64,000 nucleotides of DNA, from contig NZ_MLFP01000002.1 of NCBI RefSeq assembly GCF_002095465.1, positions 62,001 through 126,000 on the forward strand, written 5' to 3'. Below, in pieces: positions 1-7,930 of the stretch. Every line of letters starts with the position of its first letter. The first letter of the stretch is position 1. Source of the stretch: Pantoea rodasii. GTDB lineage: Bacteria > Pseudomonadota > Gammaproteobacteria > Enterobacterales > Enterobacteriaceae. The notes below the pieces were generated by a model, which did no database searches, had not been told where the DNA came from, and saw only the letters and a list, made by a program, of their open reading frames with translations. The position numbers and the translations under genes were made by a program.

Positions 1-1
1 G

Positions 2-124
2 CTTAATTACTTTTTTGCTGCACAACCTGTCATGCGTATTCATCAAATATTTTTCAACCCCAGGAAGCTATGGCTGCTCTTTAGCAATATTAAAACCTCA
101 GACAGTAAAGAGAGTTTATCATGA
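2..124 (+). CDS. C-terminal end of an upstream gene (partial)
   Basis: An open frame runs from the window edge to TGA at 122-124 and gives about 40 residues rich in aromatic and basic amino acids (it contains NPRKLWLLFSNIK). Its stop overlaps the ATG of the glycosyltransferase as ATGA, a typical translational coupling, so it is probably the preceding gene of a surface-polysaccharide operon. Too little is visible to name the product; a polymerase, flippase or glycosyltransferase tail are all possible. Confidence 0.55.
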   Translation, partial: LNYFFAAQPVMRIHQIFFNPRKLWLLFSNIKTSDSKESLS

Positions 125-1116
125 ATGAAAACCCACTATTTAGTATTATCATTCCCGTCTATAACTCACAAAAAACCATCAAGCGAACATTGCTGAGCGT
201 GCTTAATCAGACTTACGGCAATTATGAAGTTGTGGTGGTTAATGATGGTAGCAATGATTCAAGCGTGAAAGTCCTGGAAGAGTTTTTACCTTTTTCTCAG
301 GTCAGTGTCATTCACCAGATTAATGCCGGCGTCAGTGCAGCCCGCAACAGTGGATTGCAACAGGCCCGTGGGGATTATGTGCTTTTCCTCGATGCAGATG
401 ATTGGGTCGATGATAATTTCCTGATGCTGTTCAAGCAGAATCTGGATGCGTGGCCAGCAGAGACCGTCGATTTAATGGTCGGCAACCTCAACGATAACCG
501 TGTGGGTAAGGTTTCGCAGGCAGGCTTCTTTAGCAACGAGGATATCCCTTATGTTCTCGGTGAGCTGGAGATGAGTGATAACATTGGCTATCTGCATAAT
601 AAATGTTATCGCCGTCAGATTTTAAGTGAATTAAATCTGCGTTTCATGGAAGGCATCTCCATGAGTGAAGATCTGCTGTTCAACCTGAAGTTCTTTAGCT
701 GTATCAGTAATTTTCTCGTGACACCGGGTGCGGCTTATCATTATGAAGACGTCGCGGGCTCGTTATCTAAGCAGAAAGTACAGTACAGTGAATTGAAGGT
801 GCGAAAGCAATTTCTCACGACGTTGTATGATTCGATTGTTGATAAATATCAGGGAAGCAATCTCGATTATTTGCTGAAGGGCATTTCTAAACGCGTCCTG
901 GCGTTGGATATGCAAATCGTAACGGCAATGTATCATTCGTCCTTTTCACCTGCGGATATTGCGCAGGAAATAAATGAAATAAAGCGGGGTAAATACTCGA
1001 AAGGGATTTTCATTCTGCTCAATAAAAATGAAAAATTGAAGTACATGATTATGAATTTGAATACTATCACAGCGTACTATTTTCTTTATGCACTCTACAG
1101 AATGCGCGCATTCTGA
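121..1116 (+). CDS. Family 2 glycosyltransferase
   Basis: Likely transfers a sugar from a nucleotide-sugar donor to a growing surface polysaccharide on the cytoplasmic side of the inner membrane. The first 110 residues carry the GT-A fold signatures: FSIIIPVYNSQKTI at the N-terminus, the VVVNDGSNDSS nucleotide-binding segment and the DADDW metal-binding DxD region near residue 91. The protein has 331 residues, normal for single-domain bacterial GT2 enzymes, and the C-terminal half is variable, as expected for acceptor recognition. Its ATG overlaps the upstream stop and lies behind an AGAG ribosome site. A strong hairpin about 130 bp downstream suggests it is the last gene of its operon. The exact sugar cannot be read from sequence. 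Confidence 0.85.
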   Translation: MNENPLFSIIIPVYNSQKTIKRTLLSVLNQTYGNYEVVVVNDGSNDSSVKVLEEFLPFSQVSVIHQINAGVSAARNSGLQQARGDYVLFLDADDWVDDNFLMLFKQNLDAWPAETVDLMVGNLNDNRVGKVSQAGFFSNEDIPYVLGELEMSDNIGYLHNKCYRRQILSELNLRFMEGISMSEDLLFNLKFFSCISNFLVTPGAAYHYEDVAGSLSKQKVQYSELKVRKQFLTTLYDSIVDKYQGSNLDYLLKGISKRVLALDMQIVTAMYHSSFSPADIAQEINEIKRGKYSKGIFILLNKNEKLKYMIMNLNTITAYYFLYALYRMRAF

Positions 1117-1246
1117 TTTGAAATTCCTCCGGAATTATTCTCTGAAATTGTCTGCCGCTGTTAATCCTCCAGGATACAGGGTGGAACGATTGCTGCGTCA
1201 GAGAGCAGTTGCCGGGGGAGTTTCACCCTTGTTGACTGCAGCACCT

Positions 1247-1275
1247 GTGGCAACGGTTTGCCGTTGCCACATTTT
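1247..1275 (+). terminator. Rho-independent terminator after the glycosyltransferase operon
   Basis: A perfect 10-bp stem (GTGGCAACGG at 1247-1256, CCGTTGCCAC at 1261-1270) with loop TTTG is followed by ATTTT. It lies downstream of the polysaccharide genes and well upstream of sdaC. Confidence 0.7.
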
Positions 1276-1614
1276 CCCTGCCAATCCTGCTTTTTCGCCA
1301 TACCGCTCACTCACCCCTTTCTGATTGTTCTGCACGCTCGCCACGCTTTCCCCGTGGCCGACAAGTCCTTGCACTCTCCCCACGTCTCATGTCAAATAGC
1401 GCCCCATGCAATCGTTTGCGTGCGCGAATCATGCATTTTTGTCGATTAATTCGCCAGTTCAAGCATTTTTAGCCTGTTTGTGATGCATGTCTTGCGTTCA
1501 GGCAACCTTAACGCGCGAAAAACGCGTAGCATGTGCCCGGTCGCGTTAATCGCCTATTTAGCAGCCGTGATTGCGGTTGCATTGTTGATGAAGCTTTACA
1601 TTGTGGAGAGACAG
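1276..1614 (+). other. sdaC upstream region; no gene supported, possible CRP half-conserved site at 1479-1494
   Basis: No convincing gene lies here. An in-frame N-terminal extension of sdaC to 1480 is open but not expected from the family. TGTGA at 1479-1483, then six bases and TCTTG, resembles a CRP site with only one good half. E. coli sdaC is catabolite-sensitive, so the site is plausible but weak. Confidence 0.3.
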
Positions 1615-2904
1615 ATGGACAACTCACAAACCGTTGCGCAGGGCACGGTTGAGGCCAGCACAACAGGCTGGCGCAAGAGTGATACCGTGTGGATGCTGGG
1701 TCTGTACGGTACGGCGATTGGCGCAGGCGTGCTGTTCCTGCCAATCAATGCGGGTGCAGGTGGATTGATTCCCCTGATTATTATGACGATCCTTGCCTTC
1801 CCGATGACCTACTATGCACACCGCGCACTGACGCGATTTGTGCTGTCGGGTAAAAATCCCGGTGAAGACATCACTGAAGTGGTGGAAGAGCACTTTGGCG
1901 TGGGCGCCGGCAAGATCATCACGTTGCTCTATTTCTTCGCCATCTTCCCGATCCTGCTGATGTACAGCGTGGCAATCACCAACACCGTTGATAGCTTTAT
2001 TGTGCATCAACTTGGCCTGAACTCGCCGCCGCGCGTACTGCTGTCGCTGATTCTGATTATCGGCATGATGACCGTAGTGCGATTTGGTGAGCAGATGATC
2101 GTCAAGGCGATGAGCGTGCTGGTGTTCCCGTTTGTGGCAGTACTGATGCTGCTGGCGGCTTACCTGGTACCACACTGGCATGGCGCAGCGTTGGAAACCC
2201 TCTCTTTCAGCCAAAGCGCCAGCGATAGCAGCATCTGGATGACGCTGTGGCTGGCGATTCCGGTAATGGTGTTCTCTTTCAACCACTCGCCGATTATCTC
2301 GTCGTTTGCAGTCGCCAAGCGTGAAGAGTATGGCGCCGGGGCGGAAAAGAAATGCTCGCGCATTCTGGCTAGCGCACACCTGATGATGGTGGTGACAGTG
2401 ATGTTCTTTGTGTTCAGCTGTGTGCTGAGCCTGTCGCCAGCGGATTTACAGGCGGCAAAAGATCAGAACATCACCATTCTTTCCTATCTGGCAAACCACT
2501 TTAATGTGCCGATGATTGCCTGGATGGGGCCGATTGTGGCGATGGTGGCGATCACCAAATCGTTCCTCGGTCACTACCTTGGTGCTCGTGAAGGCTTTAA
2601 CGGTATCGTGGTGAAGTCACTGCGCAGCCGTGGCAAAAGCGTGACGCCGCAGCGTCTGAACCGTGTCACCACCGGTTTTATGCTGTTAACCACCTGGCTG
2701 GTCGCGACCTGGAACCCAAGCATTCTCGGGATGATTGAAACCTTAGGCGGGCCGATCATTGCGATGATCCTGTTCCTGATGCCGATGTACGCGATTCAGA
2801 AAGTCCCGGCCATGCGTCAGTACAGCGGTAAGATCAGCAACGTCTTCGTGGTCATTATTGGCTTGTTAGCGATTTCGTCGATTGCGTATTCGCTGATGAA
2901 TTAA
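1615..2904 (+). CDS. sdaC: Serine transporter SdaC
   Basis: Proton-coupled L-serine uptake permease of the HAAAP (hydroxy/aromatic amino acid) family in the inner membrane. It is nearly collinear with E. coli SdaC: WMLGLYGTAIGAGVLFLPINAG near the start, GKNPGEDITEVVEEHFG, SFNHSPIISSFAVAKREEYG in the middle and MIETLGGPIIAMILFLMPMYAIQK near the end, with about eleven hydrophobic segments. I chose ATG 1615 because it follows TGGAGAG and gives 429 residues, the E. coli length. The longest frame, from 1480, would add an unlikely extension. No serine deaminase gene (sdaB) follows, unlike E. coli. A hairpin just after the stop ends the transcript. Confidence 0.93.
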   Translation: MDNSQTVAQGTVEASTTGWRKSDTVWMLGLYGTAIGAGVLFLPINAGAGGLIPLIIMTILAFPMTYYAHRALTRFVLSGKNPGEDITEVVEEHFGVGAGKIITLLYFFAIFPILLMYSVAITNTVDSFIVHQLGLNSPPRVLLSLILIIGMMTVVRFGEQMIVKAMSVLVFPFVAVLMLLAAYLVPHWHGAALETLSFSQSASDSSIWMTLWLAIPVMVFSFNHSPIISSFAVAKREEYGAGAEKKCSRILASAHLMMVVTVMFFVFSCVLSLSPADLQAAKDQNITILSYLANHFNVPMIAWMGPIVAMVAITKSFLGHYLGAREGFNGIVVKSLRSRGKSVTPQRLNRVTTGFMLLTTWLVATWNPSILGMIETLGGPIIAMILFLMPMYAIQKVPAMRQYSGKISNVFVVIIGLLAISSIAYSLMN

Positions 2905-2913
2905 TGCAAAAGG

Positions 2914-2935
2914 GCGGCGCGATCGGTCGCGCCGC
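2914..2935. terminator. Hairpin between convergent sdaC and chemoreceptor genes
   Basis: A 9-bp perfect stem (GCGGCGCGA / TCGCGCCGC) with loop TCGG lies between the two convergent stops. The run CTTTTGC on the minus strand favours termination of the chemoreceptor transcript; it probably serves both directions. Confidence 0.65.
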
Positions 2936-2941
2936 TCTGTC

Positions 2942-4498
2942 TTACACCGCTGCTGTCTTAAACACACTCATCGACTGCGCCAGACGATCGGCCTGTTCCT
3001 GCAGCGCCTGCGAAGCGGCTGACGCTTCCTGTACCAATGCCGCATTCTGCTGCGTCACCGCTTCCATCTGGGTAATCGCCATATTGATCTCACTGATGCC
3101 GCTGCTTTGCTCGCTGCTGGCGATGGTGATTTCACTCATGATATCCGCCACGCTTTTCACGCTATTGACCACTTCACCAATGGTTGAACCGGCATGGGTC
3201 ACCAGACGGCTGCCTTCGTCCACTTTCGCCACCGAATCTTCAATCAGTACTTTGATCTCTTTCGCCGCAGAGGCCGAACGCTGCGCCAGATTACGCACTT
3301 CCGTTGCCACTACCGCAAAGCCACGGCCTTGTTCACCGGCGCGAGCCGCTTCAACGGCGGCGTTCAGGGACAGAATGTTGGTCTGGAACGCAATGGAATC
3401 GATGACGCTGATGATATCGACGATCTTCTTCGATGAAAGGGTAATGGCTTCCATCTTCTCAATCACCTGCTCCATCACCACGCCGCCTTCTTTGGCAACC
3501 GTGGAGGTGGTGGCGACCAATTGATTGGCCTCGCGCGCGTTATCCGCATTGTGTTTAACGGTGGCCGTCATCTGCTCCATGGCGGATGCGGTCTCTTCCA
3601 GCGAGCTGGCCTGCTGCTCGGTGCGTGATGAGAGATCGATGTTACCGCTAGAGATCTGATTTGAGGCCACGGCGATGGTGTCGGAACCGGCGCGCACATT
3701 GGACACAATGGTCAGCAGGTTGTCATTCATCGCCTGCAGTGCTTGCATCAGCACTGCGGTTTCATCTTTGCCGCTCACCTCAATGTGAGAACTCAAATCG
3801 CCTGCGGCAACTTTCCCGGCAATGCTCACTGCTTCATTCAGCGGACGCACAATCGAGCGCGTCAGCATAAAGCCCAGCAGCACGGAGGCGGCAATCGCAA
3901 TGGCTGAGAAGATGAGCGTGATTTCAATCGCGGTTGAGCCGTCGTCGATAATGCCGCTGCCTTCTTTGCGCAGCTGATCGGACTGTGAATTGGCGAATGC
4001 CACAGCGCTATCGAGGAAGGTATTCTGGGTGCTGGTGATTTTCTTCAGCACATAGGTGCTGGCATCTTCCAGTTTACCGGCACGCACCAAATCCAATACT
4101 TCATTCTTCTGCGCTTCAAACAGCTGGCTGGCCGCCAGCAGACCGGCGATTTTCTTTTTACCCACTTCGGTAGTCTGAATCGCTTCGATTTTCTTCATGG
4201 CGCTGTTGGTGCGATCGGTGGCTTCATCCAGCTGCTTAAAACGCTGAAGGTTATTCTCTGGGCGCAGCGTATCAATCACCATGCCGCGCAGAAATTTAAT
4301 CTGATCGTTGACGCCATCTCGCACGTCAAAGCCCAGACGCACTTTCACATAACGATCTTCCACAATCGACGTGATGCCGTTTTTGATGTTGTTGATTTTC
4401 ATAATCGACGTCACGCCGACCACACACAGTAGTGCCACGACTAAAGCAAAGGCTATCCCTAAGCGGGCGCCCACTTTCATATTCTTTAAGCTCAACAT
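2942..4498 (-). CDS. Methyl-accepting chemotaxis protein
   Basis: Inner-membrane chemoreceptor that signals to CheA/CheW. Its 518 residues show TM1 at about 12-31, a periplasmic four-helix-bundle ligand domain at about 35-188, TM2 at about 191-213, a HAMP linker to about 266, then the coiled-coil signalling domain with the conserved hairpin tip around 366-403 (IAFQTNILSLNAAVEAARAG, GRGFAVVATEVR). Glutamate/glutamine-rich methylation segments flank the tip (QQASSLEETASAMEQM). The C-terminus lacks the NWETF-type CheR/CheB tether of E. coli Tar and Tsr, so it probably depends on other receptors for efficient methylation. A sigma-28 promoter lies about 146 bp upstream. The ligand cannot be predicted. 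Confidence 0.92.
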   Translation of the reverse strand: MLSLKNMKVGARLGIAFALVVALLCVVGVTSIMKINNIKNGITSIVEDRYVKVRLGFDVRDGVNDQIKFLRGMVIDTLRPENNLQRFKQLDEATDRTNSAMKKIEAIQTTEVGKKKIAGLLAASQLFEAQKNEVLDLVRAGKLEDASTYVLKKITSTQNTFLDSAVAFANSQSDQLRKEGSGIIDDGSTAIEITLIFSAIAIAASVLLGFMLTRSIVRPLNEAVSIAGKVAAGDLSSHIEVSGKDETAVLMQALQAMNDNLLTIVSNVRAGSDTIAVASNQISSGNIDLSSRTEQQASSLEETASAMEQMTATVKHNADNAREANQLVATTSTVAKEGGVVMEQVIEKMEAITLSSKKIVDIISVIDSIAFQTNILSLNAAVEAARAGEQGRGFAVVATEVRNLAQRSASAAKEIKVLIEDSVAKVDEGSRLVTHAGSTIGEVVNSVKSVADIMSEITIASSEQSSGISEINMAITQMEAVTQQNAALVQEASAASQALQEQADRLAQSMSVFKTAAV

Positions 4499-4643
4499 TG
4501 GTTCTCCCCGTAATGCTAAATAGTGTTGTTTTCAAGACGGAAAAGCAGGCTGGAGGCCCGCATCAGGCTGATGTTTTATAAGGTAAAGATACTCACCGGG
4601 CGTGATTAATCGGGTGTGGATGTGCCGGTTTAAGCGCTATCAG

Positions 4644-4670
4644 TTATCGGTTGTTAATGTTTTAACTTTA
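4644..4670 (-). promoter_or_regulatory. Sigma-28 (FliA) promoter of the chemoreceptor gene
   Basis: On the minus strand TAAAGTTA, an 11-base spacer and ACCGATAA match the flagellar class 3 consensus TAAAGTTT-N11-GCCGATAA at 7/8 and 7/8 positions with exact spacing. The -10 lies 146 bp before the start codon at 4498. Confidence 0.8.
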
Positions 4671-4746
4671 ATTTTTTAGAGGTAGGTCACAGAATCGTTA
4701 ACAACACTAAAGGTTGGAACTGATTGTCTGAGGAAACAAGGGGCGT

Positions 4747-4769
4747 AAAAAAGGCGCGAAGTTCGCGCC
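4747..4769 (-). terminator. Rho-independent terminator after cheV
   Basis: On the minus strand a GGCGCG/CGCGCC stem closed by a short loop is followed by six T residues (A-run at 4747-4752 on the plus strand). It lies just downstream of the cheV stop at 4799. Confidence 0.75.
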
Positions 4770-4798
4770 TGATAGCAAGGGGGTAACCAAAGCTGGGA

Positions 4799-5760
4799 TT
4801 AACGCTTCTTCTCTAACACGCGATGGATCACGCTCGACAGCTCGTTGATCTCGAATTTAGCCACATAACCATCAGCCCCGACTTTACGCACGTGATCTTC
4901 GTTGGCGCTGCCGGAGAGCGACGAGTGGATCACCACCGGAATATGGCGTAATGCTTCGTCGCGCTTGATGTTGCGCGTGAGGGTAAAGCCATCCATCTCA
5001 GGCATTTCCAGATCGGTCAGCACCAGCGCGATTTTGTCGTGGATCGATTCACCCGCCGCTGCCGCTTCTTTCTGCATATCGTTAATCTTGATCCAGGCTT
5101 CCAGGCCGGTATTGTGCATGATGGCGGGAATGCCCATGCTCTTCAGGCCCTGCTCCAGTAGCTGGCGCGCGACTTTGGAATCTTCCGCGACGATCGCCAC
5201 CTGGCCAGGCTTGAGATTGAAGTTTTTCGCGGTTTCTTCGCTTGGCTCCACGCCGCGCACTGAAGGAATGATGTCATACAAAATCTGCTCAACGTCGAGC
5301 ACCAGCGCCAGATTATTGCTTTCACCATCGCTGTCGAGACAGGCGATGCTGGTGATATTGCGGCTGCCAATCCCGGCTTCTGCCGTATGCACCTGATTCC
5401 AGTCCAGACGCACGATGTTTTCCACTGACTCAACGGCAAACGCTGGGTGCTGCGCGCGTACTCGGTCACCAGCAGCAAATTCAGGCCCGTTTCTGGTTTG
5501 CAGCCGGTGACCGCAGGCAGATCGATAACCGGAATAAACTGGCCGCGAATACTGGCCATACCCAGCAGTGGCGATTGCATACCCGCTGCACGCGTGATGG
5601 TGGGCATCGGCACGATTTCGCGCAGCTTAAACACGTTAATGCCATACAGCTCAGATTTGCCTTTCAGCTGATCGGAACCCAGGCGGAACAGCAGCAGTTC
5701 GAATTTATTGGAAAGCGCAAGGTTGGCGCGTTCATCGATCTCTTTCTGAAAATTATCCAT
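4799..5760 (-). pseudogene. cheV: Chemotaxis coupling protein CheV, interrupted by a one-base frameshift
   Basis: CheV joins a CheW-like coupling domain to a phosphoaccepting receiver domain and adapts chemoreceptor arrays. The first frame (start ATG 5760 or 5763, behind TTGAGG) encodes the CheW-like part: FELLLFRLGSDQLKG, GINVFKLREIV, IRGQFIPVIDLP. It breaks after TEYARSTQ. The other frame resumes with AFAVESVENIVRLDW and carries the receiver domain (VLTDLEMPEMDG phosphoacceptor aspartate, then a conserved lysine region). One missing base near 5437-5445 separates them; restoring it gives about 320 residues, the usual length. Every motif survives, so this is probably a sequencing error. A sigma-28 promoter lies upstream. 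Confidence 0.85.
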
Positions 5761-5807
5761 CATGGCCTCAAGCGGAATCTGGGCGGGGTAAAGGGGCAAT
5801 GATTAAC

Positions 5808-5834
5808 TTATCGGCAGCGGAAGAAAAAAATGAA
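5808..5834 (-). promoter_or_regulatory. Sigma-28 (FliA) promoter of cheV
   Basis: The minus strand carries a perfect GCCGATAA -10 element (5808-5815), an 11-base spacer and TTCATTTT as a 5/8 match to the -35 element. The -10 is 48 bp from the cheV start, an ordinary leader length. Confidence 0.72.
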
Positions 5835-5852
5835 GGGGGGAGGGGACAAATT

Positions 5853-5880
5853 TAGCGCGAGAGCCAATGCTCTCGCGCTA
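5853..5880 (-). terminator. Hairpin after dbpA
   Basis: A perfect 12-bp inverted repeat (TAGCGCGAGAGC / GCTCTCGCGCTA) with a 4-base loop sits immediately after the dbpA stop. The following bases on the minus strand (AAATTTG) form only a weak U-tract. Confidence 0.6.
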
Positions 5881-5887
5881 GCAGGGA

Positions 5888-7267
5888 TCACTTCAGCAGG
5901 ATAGCGCGCACGCTTTTGCCTTTGATCTTGCCTTCTTTCAGCTTGATCAGGGCTTTTTTGGCCTGCGCAGCATCAATCGCGACATAGGCATGGGTTTGTG
6001 TCAGATCGATCTTACCGATTTGATCGGCGCTGAAACCGGCTTCTCCGGTCAACGCACCCAAAATATCGCCTGGGCGAATTTTGGCTTTGCGTCCGCCATC
6101 AATACACAGTGTCATTCGGGTGGCAGGCAATGCCTGTGCCGCTTTACCTTTCAGCGTGGCGGAGGGAACCCAGTTGAGTTTCTGGCTGAGATACTCCTCG
6201 AGCGCGTTGGCACGTGCCATTTCATCCGGCGCGACAAAGCTAACGGCCAATCCTTTCTCGCCTGCACGCCCGGTGCGGCCGATACGGTGGATATGCACTT
6301 CCGGATCCCACGCCAGCTCAAAGTTCACCACTAATGCCAGTGATTTGATATCCAGCCCGCGCGCTGCAACATCGGTAGCGATCAATACGCGGATACTGCC
6401 ATTGGCGAAGCGAATCAGGACGCGTTCACGATCGCGCTGCTCCAGGTCGCCATGCAGCGCCAGTGCGCTGATCTGACGGTCGTTCAGCGCCGCGGCAACG
6501 TCATCACATTCACGTTTGGTGTTGCAGAACACCACGCAGGATGCCGGTTGTTGTTGGCTCAAAAGCGCACTCAGCAGATTGCCACGCTCGTGGGCGCTGG
6601 CTTCAATAAATTGTTGTTCAATGGCCGGTAACTCGGCTTTGTCTTCGGTGGCAACGGCCAGCGCATCACGCTGGAAACGCTGACTGAGGCTGGCGATGGT
6701 GTCCGGCCAGGTTGCTGAGAACAGGAGCGTCTGGCGCGCTTCTGGCGTGAAGCCAATGATCGCTTCCATGTCATCACGGAAACCCATCTCCAGCATGCGG
6801 TCGGCTTCATCTAATACCAGCGTTTGCAACTGATTCAGATCGAGGTTATCGCGCTTGAGGTGATCAAGGATACGGCCCGGCGTGCCGACCACGATATGCG
6901 GTGCGTGAACTAATGAATCGCGTTGCGCGCTCATGGGTTGGCCGCCGCACAGGGTCAGAATTTTAATGTTGCGCGTGAAACGGGCTAGCTGACGCAGCAC
7001 GTTGCCGACCTGATCGGCCAATTCGCGGGTCGGACATAGTACCAGTGCCTGCGTCTGGAAACGGCTGATATCGATGCGTTGCAGCAAACCGATACCAAAA
7101 GCGGCCGTTTTACCACTGCCGGTTTTCGCCTGCGCACGCACGTCGCGCCCTTCAAGAATGGCTGGCAGGGAAGCGGCCTGAACCGGCGTCATGGCGTCGA
7201 AACCCATCTCGCGCAGATTGTCGAGTTGGCTGGCAGGGAGTTGCGTCAGGGTAGAAAAAGCGGTCAC
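5888..7267 (-). CDS. dbpA: ATP-dependent RNA helicase DbpA
   Basis: DEAD-box helicase acting in 50S ribosome assembly, recruited to 23S rRNA hairpin 92. It shows all core motifs in order: AQAKTGSGKT (motif I), PTRELA (Ia), TPGR (Ib), DEADRMLEMGF (II), LFSATWP (III), RVLIATDVAARGLD (V) and HRIGRTGRAG (VI). The C-terminal RNA-binding domain is present (RPGDILGALTGEAG, KIKGKSVRAILLK). The open frame reaches 7384, but the family begins at (V/M)TAFSTL, so I place the start at GTG 7267, preceded by GAGA. This gives 459 residues, against about 457 in E. coli. It is a stand-alone gene ending at a hairpin. Confidence 0.92.
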   Translation of the reverse strand: MTAFSTLTQLPASQLDNLREMGFDAMTPVQAASLPAILEGRDVRAQAKTGSGKTAAFGIGLLQRIDISRFQTQALVLCPTRELADQVGNVLRQLARFTRNIKILTLCGGQPMSAQRDSLVHAPHIVVGTPGRILDHLKRDNLDLNQLQTLVLDEADRMLEMGFRDDMEAIIGFTPEARQTLLFSATWPDTIASLSQRFQRDALAVATEDKAELPAIEQQFIEASAHERGNLLSALLSQQQPASCVVFCNTKRECDDVAAALNDRQISALALHGDLEQRDRERVLIRFANGSIRVLIATDVAARGLDIKSLALVVNFELAWDPEVHIHRIGRTGRAGEKGLAVSFVAPDEMARANALEEYLSQKLNWVPSATLKGKAAQALPATRMTLCIDGGRKAKIRPGDILGALTGEAGFSADQIGKIDLTQTHAYVAIDAAQAKKALIKLKEGKIKGKSVRAILLK

Positions 7268-7654
7268 AGGAATGTCTCGAATAGCGGTCAGGATTGCGGC
7301 GGCCAGTCTGGCAGAAAGGGCCGTCATCGGCAATCGTAATCGCAAAACTGATAACGTTAAGAAAACAGTTAGCGATATGATCATTTGCTTAAGTAATGAA
7401 CGCTTATTGATGTGAAATTTTAATCAATTACCTAATGAGGTGACTCGGATCTTTCTGAGGGAAAAATGCTTTCTTTAACGAATAGGTGCAATTAGCGTTG
7501 ATAATATGACTATATAACGTCATTTTACGCTGATTTTTCCGATGTTACGCTTATGTGTCACTTAAGATGGGTAAATTCCGATTAAAATAACCCACCGACT
7601 TGCTTTATATTTACCGCGCCATTTGGCGAACAATAATATATTCAGAGGTCCAGT
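7268..7654. other. AT-rich intergenic region between divergent dbpA and the connector gene
   Basis: These 387 bp hold the upstream regions of both divergent genes. I see AT-rich stretches suited to promoters, but no element I can name with confidence and no supported gene; the frames seen here are N-terminal extensions of dbpA or shadows. Confidence 0.4.
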
Positions 7655-7852
7655 TTGAGTCTTTACGTCCAGGGACAAAACGAAGACATTCTGAAAATCG
7701 TCGGCCGCGCCGTGTTAACGCTGCATCTGCATGGAGAGACCCTATCTTCGGATAAAGTCAGCTCTATGATTGCGTGTTATGCGGAAGAAGAGCCAGCTAG
7801 CGACGATGAAAACCAGCGCTTGTACGCGCTGGCTATTCAGATGTTATCGTAA
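7655..7852 (+). CDS. YmgB/AriR-family biofilm/two-component connector protein
   Basis: A 65-residue, all-helical acidic protein that resembles the YcgZ/YmgA/YmgB(AriR) group. In E. coli these small connectors act on the Rcs phosphorelay and acid or biofilm responses. The segment VGRAVLTLHLHGETLSSDKVSSMI aligns in pattern with the conserved helix pair of AriR. It starts at TTG 7655, supported by AGAGG about 7 bases upstream; no ATG is available. Two strong hairpins follow directly, so the gene is monocistronic. A second, YcgZ-like member lies at 21711-21965. Which system it connects is unknown. Confidence 0.6.
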   Translation: MSLYVQGQNEDILKIVGRAVLTLHLHGETLSSDKVSSMIACYAEEEPASDDENQRLYALAIQMLS

Positions 7853-7868
7853 ATCCAGCAACCTGCAT

Positions 7869-7894
7869 GGGGCGCTTGTCGCCCCTGCTTTTTC
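7869..7894 (+). terminator. Terminator after the connector gene
   Basis: A GGGGCG/CGCCCC stem with loop CTTGT is followed by TGCTTTTT, 16 bp after the stop codon. Confidence 0.75.
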
Positions 7895-7903
7895 GTTCAT
7901 AAA

Positions 7904-7926
7904 GCCCCCGTTTCGGGGGCTTTTTT
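7904..7926. terminator. Second, bidirectional terminator
   Basis: GCCCCCG / CGGGGGC with loop TTT and six T residues on the plus strand; AAA on the other side gives a short U-tract for the convergent amidohydrolase transcript. Confidence 0.8.
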
Positions 7927-7930
7927 GATC

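Noticed and set aside
1480-1614. N-terminal extension or short leader peptide before sdaC
   Set aside because: The extension is not in the family, and ATG 1615 has its own ribosome site and gives the E. coli length.
1624-2379. 251-codon frame antisense to sdaC
   Set aside because: It lies wholly opposite a clear SdaC homologue, has histidine/glutamine/arginine-rich composition typical of shadow frames, and has no ribosome site.
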